A DNA stretch of 64,000 nt, taken from assembly GCA_039980455.1 (NCBI GenBank), contig JBDXCG010000005.1:124001-188000 (forward strand), in the 5' to 3' direction. Source of the stretch: CALINF01 sp039980455 (GTDB lineage: Bacteria > Pseudomonadota > Gammaproteobacteria > Pseudomonadales > Halieaceae). Positions 45,535-54,231 of this stretch are shown piece by piece (within the stretch, counting starts at the first letter, position 1; the number at the start of each line of letters is the position of its first letter). The position numbers and the translations under genes are program-made. The notes beneath the pieces were generated by a model, which was not told where the DNA came from, ran no database searches, and saw nothing but the letters and a program-made list of their open reading frames with translations.

Positions 45535-46921
45535 ACAGACGGTGACAACGGGTACATTCCTGCGATGGAGTGCAATAGCGGGTGCCTGCGTGTTGCTGTA
45601 CGGCTGTCCCAGTGCCAGTACACCCACGACACCGCAAATGCCTACTCCGCCAAGCTCATCGCCACCTTCATCGAGCAGTTCTCCCAGTTCTCCGAGCTCC
45701 CCAAGCGATAGTCAGAGCCAAAGTCAGAGCCAGAGTCAGCAACAAAGCGAACAGCAGAGCCAGAGCGAGAATCAAAGCCAGCAGCAAAGCGAACAACAAA
45801 GCCAGGAACAAGGCAGCGAGCAAAGCCAGTCGAGCAGTCAAGGCAGTCAGAGTAGCGAAGGTTCACCTCAAACAGGTAGCCAGCAAGCGAGCAGTGGAGG
45901 CGAGCAGTCGACAAGCGGTGGCCAACAATCAAGTAGTGGTGGTCAGCAGGCGAGCAATAGCAGTCAATCCAGTTCGGGGCCAACCGGCAATGAAGGTATG
46001 GGAGAGTTCCCTCAAGGCGAAGCGCCCGGTATGGAAAGCCCGGGAGCGGCCGGTGGAGAGACTGGAGAACAGACTGCAGATGCCAGCGGCGCTGGCGGTA
46101 TGGAAGGCGCAGGTGAATCAGACCCCTCATTTGAATCCGGTGGAGAAGGCGGTCAAGGTGAATCAGCTGGCCAAGCTGGCGCTGGTGAAGAGCCTGGTTT
46201 TGGCGAAGGCGCTGGCGGAGACGCCCTGCCCGATTTAACCGATGAGCCCTCGTTTGAGGAGGTTCTTGGGGCGATGGAAGATGCCATGGGAGACTCCAGC
46301 CAGAGCGGTGGTCAGCAGGGAGAAAGCCAACCAGGCGGTGGTCAGCAAGGTCAGAGCTCGCCCTCTGGGCAGGGTGATCAAAATGGTCAGAGCGGTCAAA
46401 GCGGTGGACAGTACGGACAACAAGGAAGCAGCGGACAGCCCTCAGGTTCACCACAAGGCGGCGGATTCCCGGGCTCTGGCAGCGGCTCGCAAGGCCCTCT
46501 AACGCCCGCAGAGCAAGTAGCTATTCTAGATGCCCAGCTTGAGCAGGGAACGGGTGAGTTTGATGCCATGATACTTGAAGAGCAGGCAGAGCAGCGTCAA
46601 GCTGCGCGCGAACGCCAACCGACACCACAACCCCAGCCGGCACAGCAGCAATCGTCTCGAGGCAGCGGTGCAAGCCCCTACGAGGGCGGTATGGCTGAAG
46701 CAGGCGGCTATGGAGGTAGTGGCATGGGCGGCGCTAGCCGAGGTGGCGGCCAGATGCCCCAGGATACAGCCAAGTACCCTCCCCCAGCTGATATTCCGGC
46801 CGGCAATGATGACGACGTTGTCGCCAGACAGCTGCGCGAGGCGGCCATGCGGGAGCCAGACCCAGCAGTTCGCGAGAAACTGTGGGATGAATACCGCAAG
46901 TACAAGGGGATAGACCAATGA
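45515..46921 (+). CDS. Very low-complexity Gln/Ser/Gly-rich lipoprotein
   Basis: The 468-residue product has a lipoprotein signal (IAGACVLLYGC), then a Pro/Ser stretch, a Ser-Gln repeat stretch (about 65-120), Gly/Ser/Gln-rich sequence, and acidic and Gly-rich parts. Short folded-looking segments are LTDEPSFEEVLGAMEDAMGD, LTPAEQVAILDAQLEQ and a conserved-looking end (VVARQLREAAMREPDPAVREKLWDEYRKY). The start overlaps the stop of the previous gene by 20 bases, and the ATGA at the end overlaps the next start. It could be an extended, flexible, outer-membrane-linked spacer. I do not recognise the family. Confidence 0.7.
   Translation: MTQRNGRQTVTTGTFLRWSAIAGACVLLYGCPSASTPTTPQMPTPPSSSPPSSSSSPSSPSSPSDSQSQSQSQSQQQSEQQSQSENQSQQQSEQQSQEQGSEQSQSSSQGSQSSEGSPQTGSQQASSGGEQSTSGGQQSSSGGQQASNSSQSSSGPTGNEGMGEFPQGEAPGMESPGAAGGETGEQTADASGAGGMEGAGESDPSFESGGEGGQGESAGQAGAGEEPGFGEGAGGDALPDLTDEPSFEEVLGAMEDAMGDSSQSGGQQGESQPGGGQQGQSSPSGQGDQNGQSGQSGGQYGQQGSSGQPSGSPQGGGFPGSGSGSQGPLTPAEQVAILDAQLEQGTGEFDAMILEEQAEQRQAARERQPTPQPQPAQQQSSRGSGASPYEGGMAEAGGYGGSGMGGASRGGGQMPQDTAKYPPPADIPAGNDDDVVARQLREAAMREPDPAVREKLWDEYRKYKGIDQ
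45711..45830. repeat. Ser-Gln coding repeat tract
   Basis: The tract is made of AGTCAG/AGCCAG-like units encoding SQ and QQSEQQSQ runs. A 27-base block at 45737-45763 returns at 45779-45805 with three differences, so the local period is 42 bases. The units keep the frame, so copy changes would alter protein length without breaking it. Confidence 0.75.
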
Positions 46922-48129
46922 GGAATATTGCCCCTACTTCTTTACTGTTAGCGCTGAGCATTTTGCTTGGCGGCTGCGTTAGCCACACGGTCAAAAGCAC
47001 GTCGGTACCCAGCATCGTCAATGCCTCTGAAGACGTTCCGGAGGAACAACTGCTGGATGTCGGTATCGTCATTTTTGACCCGGGTCTGGACGACTACGAC
47101 GAGGATGAGCAGGTCTACCCTGAGGTACGTAGAGCGGAAGCGCGCTACATGCCCAACCTACTCAGTGAAGCAATACAGAACAGCGGAGCATGGGGAACAG
47201 TAAGGGTTGTGCCTACTGCCGACCAGATCAATGACGTGACAGTTGAAGGCACTATCCTGCATTCAGATGGAGAGGAACTGCAGTTACTGATAAGGGCCAC
47301 CGACTCCCGCGGCGAGATCTGGATGAACCGAAAATATACGTCACACGCCAGCCGCTATGCCTATGACGCTACGACGCGCAATCAATCGGATCCGTTTCAG
47401 GCCATCTACAATCGGGTTGCCAACGACCTTCTGATTGAACAAGAGAAACTTAGCGGGGAGGAGCGCGTGGGCATTCGCACCGTGTCTGAACTGCTGTTCG
47501 CCCAGAGTTTTTCAGACGCGGCGTTTCAAGGCTATCTGGATAAAACCCGCAAGGGACAATACAAAATTGTGCGCCTGCCTGCCGAGGGCGACCCCATGCT
47601 TGAACGGGTACGCAGTATCCGCGAACGCGACCAGCTCTTTATAGACACCATGCAGGAGTACTACGGTAGCTTCAACGGGCAGATGAGTGGTCCCTACCAG
47701 GAGTGGCGCAAGCTGAGCTATGAAGAGACCATCGCACTGCAGGAGCTCAAGGCAGAGAGCACGCGACGCTTAATCGCAGGCGGCGTGGCGGTTCTAGCTG
47801 GCATCGCATCCGCTGGCGCAAATGACAACTATAGTCGTGCGGCAGGAAATGTGGCCATCATAGGCGGAGGCTACCTGCTCAAAAGCGGCCTCGAAAAGCG
47901 TAATGAAGCCCAGATTCATGTTCAGGCATTGGAAGAACTTGGCGTATCATTGGAAGCAGACATTGTCCCCCATGTTATCGAGCTGGACGATCGCTCAGTA
48001 ATGCTCGACGGCAGCGTTCAGGATCAGTACAACCAGTGGCGCCAGATACTCGCCGAAATTTACGAGGCAGAGATCGGAGCACTTGAACTTCCGGAAGACA
48101 CCGCCGCAGGCGGCACGTCCTCTCCCTAA
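46918..48129 (+). CDS. Lipoprotein of unknown function in the envelope cluster
   Basis: The 403-residue product starts at an ATG overlapping the previous stop (ATGA). A lipoprotein signal (LALSILLGGC, then VSH) is clear. The mature part begins with a segment rich in acidic residues (FDPGLDDYDEDEQVYPEVRRAEARYMP) and contains an Ala/Gly-rich hydrophobic patch (about 286-320, LIAGGVAVLAGIASAGAND) that may insert in a membrane. The rest is helical and charged. I do not recognise the family. Being one of five lipoproteins in the cluster, it is likely a structural part of the same assembly. Confidence 0.7.
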   Translation: MRNIAPTSLLLALSILLGGCVSHTVKSTSVPSIVNASEDVPEEQLLDVGIVIFDPGLDDYDEDEQVYPEVRRAEARYMPNLLSEAIQNSGAWGTVRVVPTADQINDVTVEGTILHSDGEELQLLIRATDSRGEIWMNRKYTSHASRYAYDATTRNQSDPFQAIYNRVANDLLIEQEKLSGEERVGIRTVSELLFAQSFSDAAFQGYLDKTRKGQYKIVRLPAEGDPMLERVRSIRERDQLFIDTMQEYYGSFNGQMSGPYQEWRKLSYEETIALQELKAESTRRLIAGGVAVLAGIASAGANDNYSRAAGNVAIIGGGYLLKSGLEKRNEAQIHVQALEELGVSLEADIVPHVIELDDRSVMLDGSVQDQYNQWRQILAEIYEAEIGALELPEDTAAGGTSSP

Positions 48130-48163
48130 ACTCCGGTCTTCCCGGTAAGGTCACATCCACCGC

Positions 48164-49702
48164 ATGTCGTCGCACAACGAACCGGTTCAACCAACGCACT
48201 TTGAGGCGCCAGACGCCTCGCCCACGCAGGCCGCGCCTGAACGCAGCAGCACCCCTGCCGGTGGCGTACCAAACTGGGTAATGCCTGCCCTGGTCGGCCT
48301 TGGTGTCGTGGCGATGATTGTGGTGTTTTGGTTGCCAGGGAAGGTCAGCACACCGGTGGCCACCCCAGAGATCGAACCAGCCAATGCGAGTGCCACGGTT
48401 AATAATGCTGCTGGCAGCTCGCCTGCACCGGCAACGCCTACCGAAGAGGCCTCACCCTTTTTAGATGCACAGATGGCCAAGCAGCGCAAAGCGGCACAGG
48501 ATATGCTTGGGGAGTTACTCGATGTGCAGGAACAGCTGCAGCTGCGCGGCATTGAACAATGGGCAGCCGAGGAGTATGCCAGCGCCATTGAATTTGCCAA
48601 TCAGGGCGACGCCTCTTACAAAGAACGAAAGTTCAGCGAGGCTATCACTAGCTACGAGCAGGCGCTGACCGGCCTGCTGGCATTGGAAGCATCGATACCC
48701 GCAGCACTTGCGGCTCAAATCGAGACAGCCAGAAACGCCATAGAAGCCAGCGACGTGGAAGAAGCCGCTGACGCGCTCGCGCGCGGCGAACTGATCGAGC
48801 CAGGCAATCCCGAACTTGCCGCTCTAGCGGCGCGCGCCGAGAGACTACCCGAACTTATTACCGCTATGGAAGCCGCCAGCACTGCCGAATCAGCAGGCGA
48901 TCTGGCCACCGCGGAAACCAAACTAACGGAAGCGACAACGATAGACACCCAGCATCAGTACGCTGGCGAAGAACTTGCTCGGGTAAAAGCTGCCTATATC
49001 AACCAGCAGTTTAACGATGCTATGAGTGATGGCTACGCGGCGCTGGATGAGTCGCGCTATGACAGTGCACGCAGCGCCTTTCGGCGCGCCGAAGGCCTGC
49101 AGCCCGGATCCACAGAGGCAGCCAGCGCACTACAAGAAGTTGCCGCTGCACAAACGGCGTCCAGGCTTGCGACACTGCAGCGAGATGGCGACCGATACGA
49201 AGGTAGTGAACAGTGGCAGCAGGCGGTTGACGCCTACAAAAAAGCAGCTGAGATTGACACTAACATAGCATTTGCGCGCGAGGGTCTTAGGCGCAGCGAA
49301 TCACGAGCACGGCTGGACAAGCAATTTCGTACTGCCATAGCAGAACCGCAAAGACTGTCTGACGTAGCCGTTGCAGAAACAATGGAAAAGCTACTTGGCC
49401 AAGCCCAGCGTATTCAGCCTCGAGGCAAGGTGCTCACTGAGCAGATAAATACGCTAGAGCGCCTGTTGCTGCAGGCTAATACGTCCATCGCCGTGACACT
49501 GAAATCTGATATGGAAACCGAGGTGATCGTGTACAAAGTTGCGCGCATGGGTCGCTTTGACAAGCGCGAGATGACACTACGCCCGGGGACGTATACCGCA
49601 GTGGGCACTCGCAACGGCTATCGTGATGTGCGCAAAGAATTCACGATTTCACACGACTCGCCACCCGGCATCATCATGATCGCCTGTACGGAATCTATCT
49701 AG
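48164..49702 (+). CDS. Inner-membrane protein with TPR-like repeats and PEGA-like end
   Basis: The 512 residues have a short cytoplasmic N-terminus, one membrane helix (about 37-57, VMPALVGLGVVAMIVVFWLPG) and a periplasmic part of TPR-like helical repeats (ASYKERKFSEAITSYEQALTGLL; GYAALDESRYDSARSAFRRAEGLQPGS; QWQQAVDAYKKAAEIDTNIAF). The last 75 residues form a PEGA-like module (ITLRPG/LRPGTYTAVGTRNGYRDVRKEF type) that resembles the N-terminal module of the next protein. The next gene starts directly after the stop. The likely role is a scaffold on the periplasmic side of the inner membrane. Confidence 0.75.
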   Translation: MSSHNEPVQPTHFEAPDASPTQAAPERSSTPAGGVPNWVMPALVGLGVVAMIVVFWLPGKVSTPVATPEIEPANASATVNNAAGSSPAPATPTEEASPFLDAQMAKQRKAAQDMLGELLDVQEQLQLRGIEQWAAEEYASAIEFANQGDASYKERKFSEAITSYEQALTGLLALEASIPAALAAQIETARNAIEASDVEEAADALARGELIEPGNPELAALAARAERLPELITAMEAASTAESAGDLATAETKLTEATTIDTQHQYAGEELARVKAAYINQQFNDAMSDGYAALDESRYDSARSAFRRAEGLQPGSTEAASALQEVAAAQTASRLATLQRDGDRYEGSEQWQQAVDAYKKAAEIDTNIAFAREGLRRSESRARLDKQFRTAIAEPQRLSDVAVAETMEKLLGQAQRIQPRGKVLTEQINTLERLLLQANTSIAVTLKSDMETEVIVYKVARMGRFDKREMTLRPGTYTAVGTRNGYRDVRKEFTISHDSPPGIIMIACTESI

Positions 49703-51778
49703 ATGTCAGACCCCTCCTCTAATCACAAAGATACTATCGAGGCGGTTGCCTTCCAACCGCTATCAGAAGCTGCGCCTGCACAGAAGCAGGGGATCAATAA
49801 GGTCCGCGTGGCCGGAATCACTATTGCCATCATTTTTCTGGTAATCATGCTTTTTCTGCTCACCTCTCGCTCGGTGCAAATTACGGTCGTGGCTGAGGCT
49901 GAAAGCGAGCGCGATGTATCGATTCAGGGCCTCTACCTGCCGTTTGGTTCGCGCTATCTGATGCGCCCGGGTAGCTATACCGTAGCCGCGACTGCCGATG
50001 GCTACTACGACCTGGAAACTGAACTCATAGTGACCGAGCAAGACAGCCAGAATCTTGAGCTGGTGATGCAACCACTGCCTGGACTGCTGACTATCGGCAG
50101 CGAACCTGCCGGAGCGCGCGTGCTCGTAGATGGCCAGGAACTGGGTGAGACCCCGCTAGTCGACACACCCGTGGATGCCGGTGCACACACGCTCACGCTA
50201 GAAATGGAACGCTACCAACCGCTGGAACAGCAACTAGACGTGACCGGCAGGCAGGTGCAGCAAGTGCTGGAGCTCAATCTGGAACCGGCGTGGGCTGAGA
50301 TTACGGTAGCCAGTGAGCCTGATGGAGCGGCAATATTAATTGATGGTGAGCAAGCCGGCACCACGCCTGCCACCTTGGAAGTACTGCAAGGCGAACATCA
50401 ACTGATCATTCAAGCTGCAGGCTTTTCCAGCGCAATGCAGGACCTTGAAGTTGTGGCGCAACAAGCTCAAGACTTGGGTAACTTTGTTCTGGAACCGGCA
50501 TCGGGTGTGGTCAACCTTACCAGTACTCCCGAGGGCGCGAATGTCACCGTTAACGGCGAGTTCAGAGGCCAGACCCCAGTCACATTAGAGCTCTCTCCCG
50601 AACGCAGTCATCGCTTGAGTCTATCCAGGCCAGGGTACCGTCGTCACACTGAGACACTGGAGATGGCCGCTGCGAGCACCCTAGACAAGAGCATCACCCT
50701 GAAAGCACAGCTGGGCGAGGTCAAACTCGCAGTGCAGCCGTCGCAAGCGAAGGTCTCTATTAATGGCCGTTCCGTAGGCAATGGTAGTCGCACGATTTCG
50801 TTACCCGCCTACCAACATTCGATTGAAGTCTCGCTGGCAGGTTATGCAACTGTGCGCAAACGAGTAACACCGCGGCCGGGTCTGCAGCAGTTGATCGAGT
50901 TCAACCTGCAAACTGAGCAGGAGGCTCGAGCGGCGCGCATCAAGCCCCAGATCACTACTGCAGTGGGCCAATCGCTGCTGCTATTTAACCCAGCCGATAG
51001 CCCGCGCAGTGAATTCACCATGGGTGCCTCACGCCGGGAGCCTGGTCGCCGTGCAAACGAGGTGTTGCACCCCGTAGCGCTGGAGCGCAGTTTTTATCTG
51101 CAGACAACTGAGGTGACCAACGCCCAATTTCGCCAGTTCCAGTCAGACCACGACTCGGGTCAAATTGAAGGCAATAGTCTCAATCGCGAACATCAGCCCG
51201 TTGTGCAAGTGAGCTGGCAGCAAGCTACCCAGTTCTGTAACTGGCTTAGCCGCAAGGAGGGGTTGCCGCCCTTCTACCGTGAAAATAAAGGTATCGTGAC
51301 GGGATACAATCGATCTGCAACTGGCTATCGTTTACCCACAGAAGCAGAGTGGGCCTGGGCGGCCCGCGTTGAGGGCGACACGGTGAAGAAGTTCACCTGG
51401 GGCGACAACTTCCCGCCCTCCAGTGCCGTGGAAAACTATGCCGACAATACGTCGGCGTATGTTACGGGCCGCATACTCAACGGCTACACTGATGGCCATG
51501 TCGTTAGCGCACCCGTGGGTACATTCCCAGCTACTAGCAAGGGACTCTTTGACCTCGGTGGCAATGTCGCTGAGTGGATACACGACGTGTATATCATTCC
51601 ATCGGCCAACGACAAAACAGCCGTTGACCCGCTTGGCAGCCAGTCGGGTGATAACTACGTCATTCGAGGGGCCAGCTGGTCACTCAGCAAGTTGACCGAA
51701 CTGAGATTGTCATTCCGGGATTATGGGCAAGCCGGTCGCGATGACGTAGGATTTCGGATTGCACGCTATGCGGAGTAA
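49703..51778 (+). CDS. Inner-membrane PEGA-repeat protein with FGE-sulfatase-like C-terminal domain
   Basis: The 691 residues have a membrane helix (about 35-55), a first PEGA-like module, then at least four PEGA repeats (about 105-410; for example LTIGSEPAGARVLVDGQELGETPL and ITVASEPDGAAILIDGEQAGTTPATL). A formylglycine-generating-enzyme-like domain follows (about 435-690: FTMGASRREPG, TTEVTNAQFRQF, YRLPTEAEWAWAAR, LGGNVAEWIHDV, VIRGASWSL). The Cu-binding cysteines of true FGE near the end (normally RGGSW..C....C) are absent (RGASWSLSKL), so it is probably not an oxidase but a binding domain. It belongs to the cluster by direct abutment on both sides. Confidence 0.85.
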   Translation: MSDPSSNHKDTIEAVAFQPLSEAAPAQKQGINKVRVAGITIAIIFLVIMLFLLTSRSVQITVVAEAESERDVSIQGLYLPFGSRYLMRPGSYTVAATADGYYDLETELIVTEQDSQNLELVMQPLPGLLTIGSEPAGARVLVDGQELGETPLVDTPVDAGAHTLTLEMERYQPLEQQLDVTGRQVQQVLELNLEPAWAEITVASEPDGAAILIDGEQAGTTPATLEVLQGEHQLIIQAAGFSSAMQDLEVVAQQAQDLGNFVLEPASGVVNLTSTPEGANVTVNGEFRGQTPVTLELSPERSHRLSLSRPGYRRHTETLEMAAASTLDKSITLKAQLGEVKLAVQPSQAKVSINGRSVGNGSRTISLPAYQHSIEVSLAGYATVRKRVTPRPGLQQLIEFNLQTEQEARAARIKPQITTAVGQSLLLFNPADSPRSEFTMGASRREPGRRANEVLHPVALERSFYLQTTEVTNAQFRQFQSDHDSGQIEGNSLNREHQPVVQVSWQQATQFCNWLSRKEGLPPFYRENKGIVTGYNRSATGYRLPTEAEWAWAARVEGDTVKKFTWGDNFPPSSAVENYADNTSAYVTGRILNGYTDGHVVSAPVGTFPATSKGLFDLGGNVAEWIHDVYIIPSANDKTAVDPLGSQSGDNYVIRGASWSLSKLTELRLSFRDYGQAGRDDVGFRIARYAE

Positions 51779-52042
51779 ATGATGAATCACAATAAATTGG
51801 CAGCGTCCTTCCTGCTGGCACTATCTGTTGCTGGCACGGCCGCTTGGGCTCAGCAACCCACTGCATCCACCACCACTGCAGAATCGCCAGCACCAGCAGT
51901 TAAAGAACCCAGTACAACGACCACACCCGCGCCCCGGGCCGACGAAAGACCCGTTGCAGATGCCAACGGAAATCCCTACGACTACCAGTCTTCCGAAGAA
52001 ATATCGGAAGATCTGTCGGTCTCCTTCCCTGTGGATATATAG
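51779..52042 (+). CDS. Small secreted Thr/Pro-rich protein
   Basis: The 87 residues consist of a signal peptide (FLLALSVAGTAAWAQ) and a mature region of about 60 residues rich in Thr, Pro and Ala (TASTTTAESPAPAV) ending SEEISEDLSVSFPVDI. The ATG follows the previous stop with no gap. The short length and composition make the family unrecognisable, but the tight position between the PEGA protein and the proton channel suggests it is part of the complex. Confidence 0.6.
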   Translation: MMNHNKLAASFLLALSVAGTAAWAQQPTASTTTAESPAPAVKEPSTTTTPAPRADERPVADANGNPYDYQSSEEISEDLSVSFPVDI

Positions 52043-52051
52043 GAACCGCAC

Positions 52052-52849
52052 ATGAAAAACCGCATGTCGTCAGAGTTTATCTTCCAGCTGTTTGCCTTAC
52101 TGATTGCCGTTATCGTCGTTCACGCCTTGTATGTGGGTGTCATCAGACCCAGCGCCGATGCAGAGATTGAGCAGCAAATGGAACTGCAAGCTTCGGGTGC
52201 AGATTTCGTGCCGGAGAGGTCGCTCACGGTCGTGATTCGAGACTTTGAACAAGAGGCCTGTTTCATCATGCTCATCTGGGCGCTCGCCATTATGGGCTAT
52301 AAGGGCAGACGCACCATGGAAGAGCAGGCTATTTTAGATCGGAACCTCGTGGATATCCCAGACGGTACCAGCGTGTTACCAGAGGATGCACGCGAATACA
52401 GTAGGTCGCTGGAAGCCTTGCCAGCGCAGGAGCAAGACTTTTTGCTACCTCGAACTCTGCTGTCGGCATTACAGCGGTTTGCCACGACCGGCAGTATTCA
52501 GGCCGTATCAGACACGATCAAGGAGCAGTGTGAAGCAGAGTCAGACAGACTGGATTCGGAACTGTCGATGGTGCGCTATATTGCCTGGGCGATTCCCTCC
52601 ATCGGGTTTATCGGTACCGTGCGCGGTATCGGCGATGCACTCGGTCAGGCTTATAAAGCCGTGGAAGGCGATATCTCCGGGGTGACTGTGAGCCTGGGTG
52701 TCGCCTTCAACTCTACTTTCGTCGCCCTGGTGCTTAGCATCATCATTATGTTCTGCTTACATCAGTTGCAGTTGTCGCAGGAGCGACTGGTACTGGATTG
52801 CCAGCGTTACGCCGACAAGCGCCTGATGCGTCACCTGGTATCTCACTAA
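52052..52849 (+). CDS. MotA/TolQ/ExbB-family proton channel protein
   Basis: The 265 residues have membrane helices near 11-31 and 68-83 and the conserved pair near 175-195 and 214-236. The sequences AIPSIGFIGTVRGI (180-193) and GVAFNSTFVALVLSI (216-230) match the MotA/TolQ/ExbB family, where five copies form a ring around two partner helices and use proton flow to move them. The N-terminal periplasmic loop between helices 1 and 2 is unlike MotA. AGGA precedes the ATG. The stop overlaps the next start (TAATG). No exbD/tolR/motB gene of the ordinary kind is adjacent; the VWA genes below may take its place. Confidence 0.9.
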   Translation: MKNRMSSEFIFQLFALLIAVIVVHALYVGVIRPSADAEIEQQMELQASGADFVPERSLTVVIRDFEQEACFIMLIWALAIMGYKGRRTMEEQAILDRNLVDIPDGTSVLPEDAREYSRSLEALPAQEQDFLLPRTLLSALQRFATTGSIQAVSDTIKEQCEAESDRLDSELSMVRYIAWAIPSIGFIGTVRGIGDALGQAYKAVEGDISGVTVSLGVAFNSTFVALVLSIIIMFCLHQLQLSQERLVLDCQRYADKRLMRHLVSH

Positions 52850-54219
52850 TGACCGTAGCCTTTCTCGACACCAATGACGCCTCGCTGCAATTGTGGTGCG
52901 GCGACAACCACCTGCAGAGTCCGGGCTATGCGCTGCTGGAAGGTGGAAAAAACTACCAATTTGGCACTGGCGCGCGGGCCGCCGCGCGACTGCAACCACG
53001 CAATATCAATACTCGCTTCTGGTGGCAGCTGAATATGGAGCCCCTGCAACCGGCTCTGGGTCCAGCTCGCCACACTGGCGACTTGGTACATGCGCACTTG
53101 CAAGCGATGCATGAAGAAGTCGACAAGCCGGATGAGTGGGTGCTGGCCGTGCCGGGCAGTATGCAAAGAGATCAGCTGAGTTTGCTGCTTGGCATCATTG
53201 GCCAATGTCCATTCGACGCAGTGGGTCTGGTCAATCGCAGCGTAGCGCTTGCCAGTACGCTGGGCGGGTCAGGTCGGATTTTTCATCTGGAAGTTCAACT
53301 TCACCAGGCTTTGTTATCTGAGCTCGCTGAGAGTAACGGCGTGGTGGAATTAAAACGCGCTGTTCCTCTGCCCGGTTGCGGTATGTTGCAGTTACAGGAG
53401 CGACTGGTGGAGACCATCGCCGCTGCCTTTATTCGTCAAACTCGATTTGACCCTAGACGCAAGGCAGAGACAGAACAAGCGCTCTACGACCGCCTTCCAG
53501 AGGCGCTACAAACACTTGCATCGCAGGCTGAAACCAACCTCGAGGTAAATGGTTACAGGGCGCGAGTGAATCGCAGTGACCTGTCAGCTGCGGGTCAACG
53601 CCTGTTCGAAGCAGCGCCCGAGGCGATGGGTGTTGCCAAACCAGACGATCGAATCATGCTCGATCCGCTTTCACACCTGCTGCCAGGCCTGATAGATAAG
53701 TTCAACGACCCCATCGTGCTGGAGCCGCGTGCGCTGCATAAGGTACTCACCGCACAGGCAGACCACATTATTCAGCGCAACGAGACGCTGAGCTTCATGA
53801 CGGCATTGCCCTGCCTTGCTCAAGCAACTGCCCCAAAGCCTGTCGAGCCAGCGCAGAGTGCCAACGAACCCGCTGACTTCGAGACTCCAATAGTTGAAAG
53901 TAGTGCTTCAGCAACGAACGAATCTGCTGCTGATTCCAGTGAGGGTACTTCCCCTGCCCCCAGTCAGCAGACCGAACTACACCCTCCTACGCATGCGCTA
54001 ATTCAGGACCAGGCCATACCGCTGCACTCGGCTGGCACAGAATTAGCGACCGGTTGCATTGTCATTCACAACGGACGCTTCTGGCACCTGAGTGGCGCAA
54101 ACTCTGCACAGGCTAAGGTTAATGGCGAAGCGCTTTCGGATACGGGCAGGCTCAACCGTGGCGACACCCTCGTGCTCCCCGGTGGTGCAAGCGTTCACAT
54201 GATCGAAGTCCTCTCCTAA
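52849..54219 (+). CDS. Hsp70/actin-like fold protein with FHA-like C-terminus
   Basis: The start is the ATG at 52849 overlapping the channel stop; a longer frame to 52798 would overlap the channel gene extensively. The first 320 residues resemble the actin/Hsp70 fold: a start strand (MTVAFLDTND, like the phosphate loop), DEWVLAVPGSMQRDQLSLLLG, and CPFDAVGLVNRSVALAS, equivalent to Hsp70 VPA...R.A...AG and INEPTAAA. After an acidic and Ser-rich linker (about 335-390) comes a short FHA-like end (VNGEALSDTGRLNRGDTLVL) without the phosphothreonine pocket. There is no signal or membrane helix, so it is cytoplasmic. Homology is my inference from pattern. Confidence 0.6.
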   Translation: MTVAFLDTNDASLQLWCGDNHLQSPGYALLEGGKNYQFGTGARAAARLQPRNINTRFWWQLNMEPLQPALGPARHTGDLVHAHLQAMHEEVDKPDEWVLAVPGSMQRDQLSLLLGIIGQCPFDAVGLVNRSVALASTLGGSGRIFHLEVQLHQALLSELAESNGVVELKRAVPLPGCGMLQLQERLVETIAAAFIRQTRFDPRRKAETEQALYDRLPEALQTLASQAETNLEVNGYRARVNRSDLSAAGQRLFEAAPEAMGVAKPDDRIMLDPLSHLLPGLIDKFNDPIVLEPRALHKVLTAQADHIIQRNETLSFMTALPCLAQATAPKPVEPAQSANEPADFETPIVESSASATNESAADSSEGTSPAPSQQTELHPPTHALIQDQAIPLHSAGTELATGCIVIHNGRFWHLSGANSAQAKVNGEALSDTGRLNRGDTLVLPGGASVHMIEVLS

Positions 54220-54231
54220 GGCTGCGCAGCG

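Noticed and set aside
45582..46238. Plus-strand 218-residue open frame in another phase of the Gln/Ser-rich gene
   Set aside because: Lys/Ala/Ser repeats are the frame-shifted reading of the same repeats; the lipoprotein signal lies only in the other frame.
45642..46454. 270-residue minus-strand open frame within the Gln/Ser-rich gene
   Set aside because: It is the antisense of a biased repeat sequence, with an unnatural Leu/His/Arg composition and no ribosome site.
49703..51778. Sulfatase-maturing enzyme
   Set aside because: The copper-binding cysteines are missing and no sulfatase gene is near.
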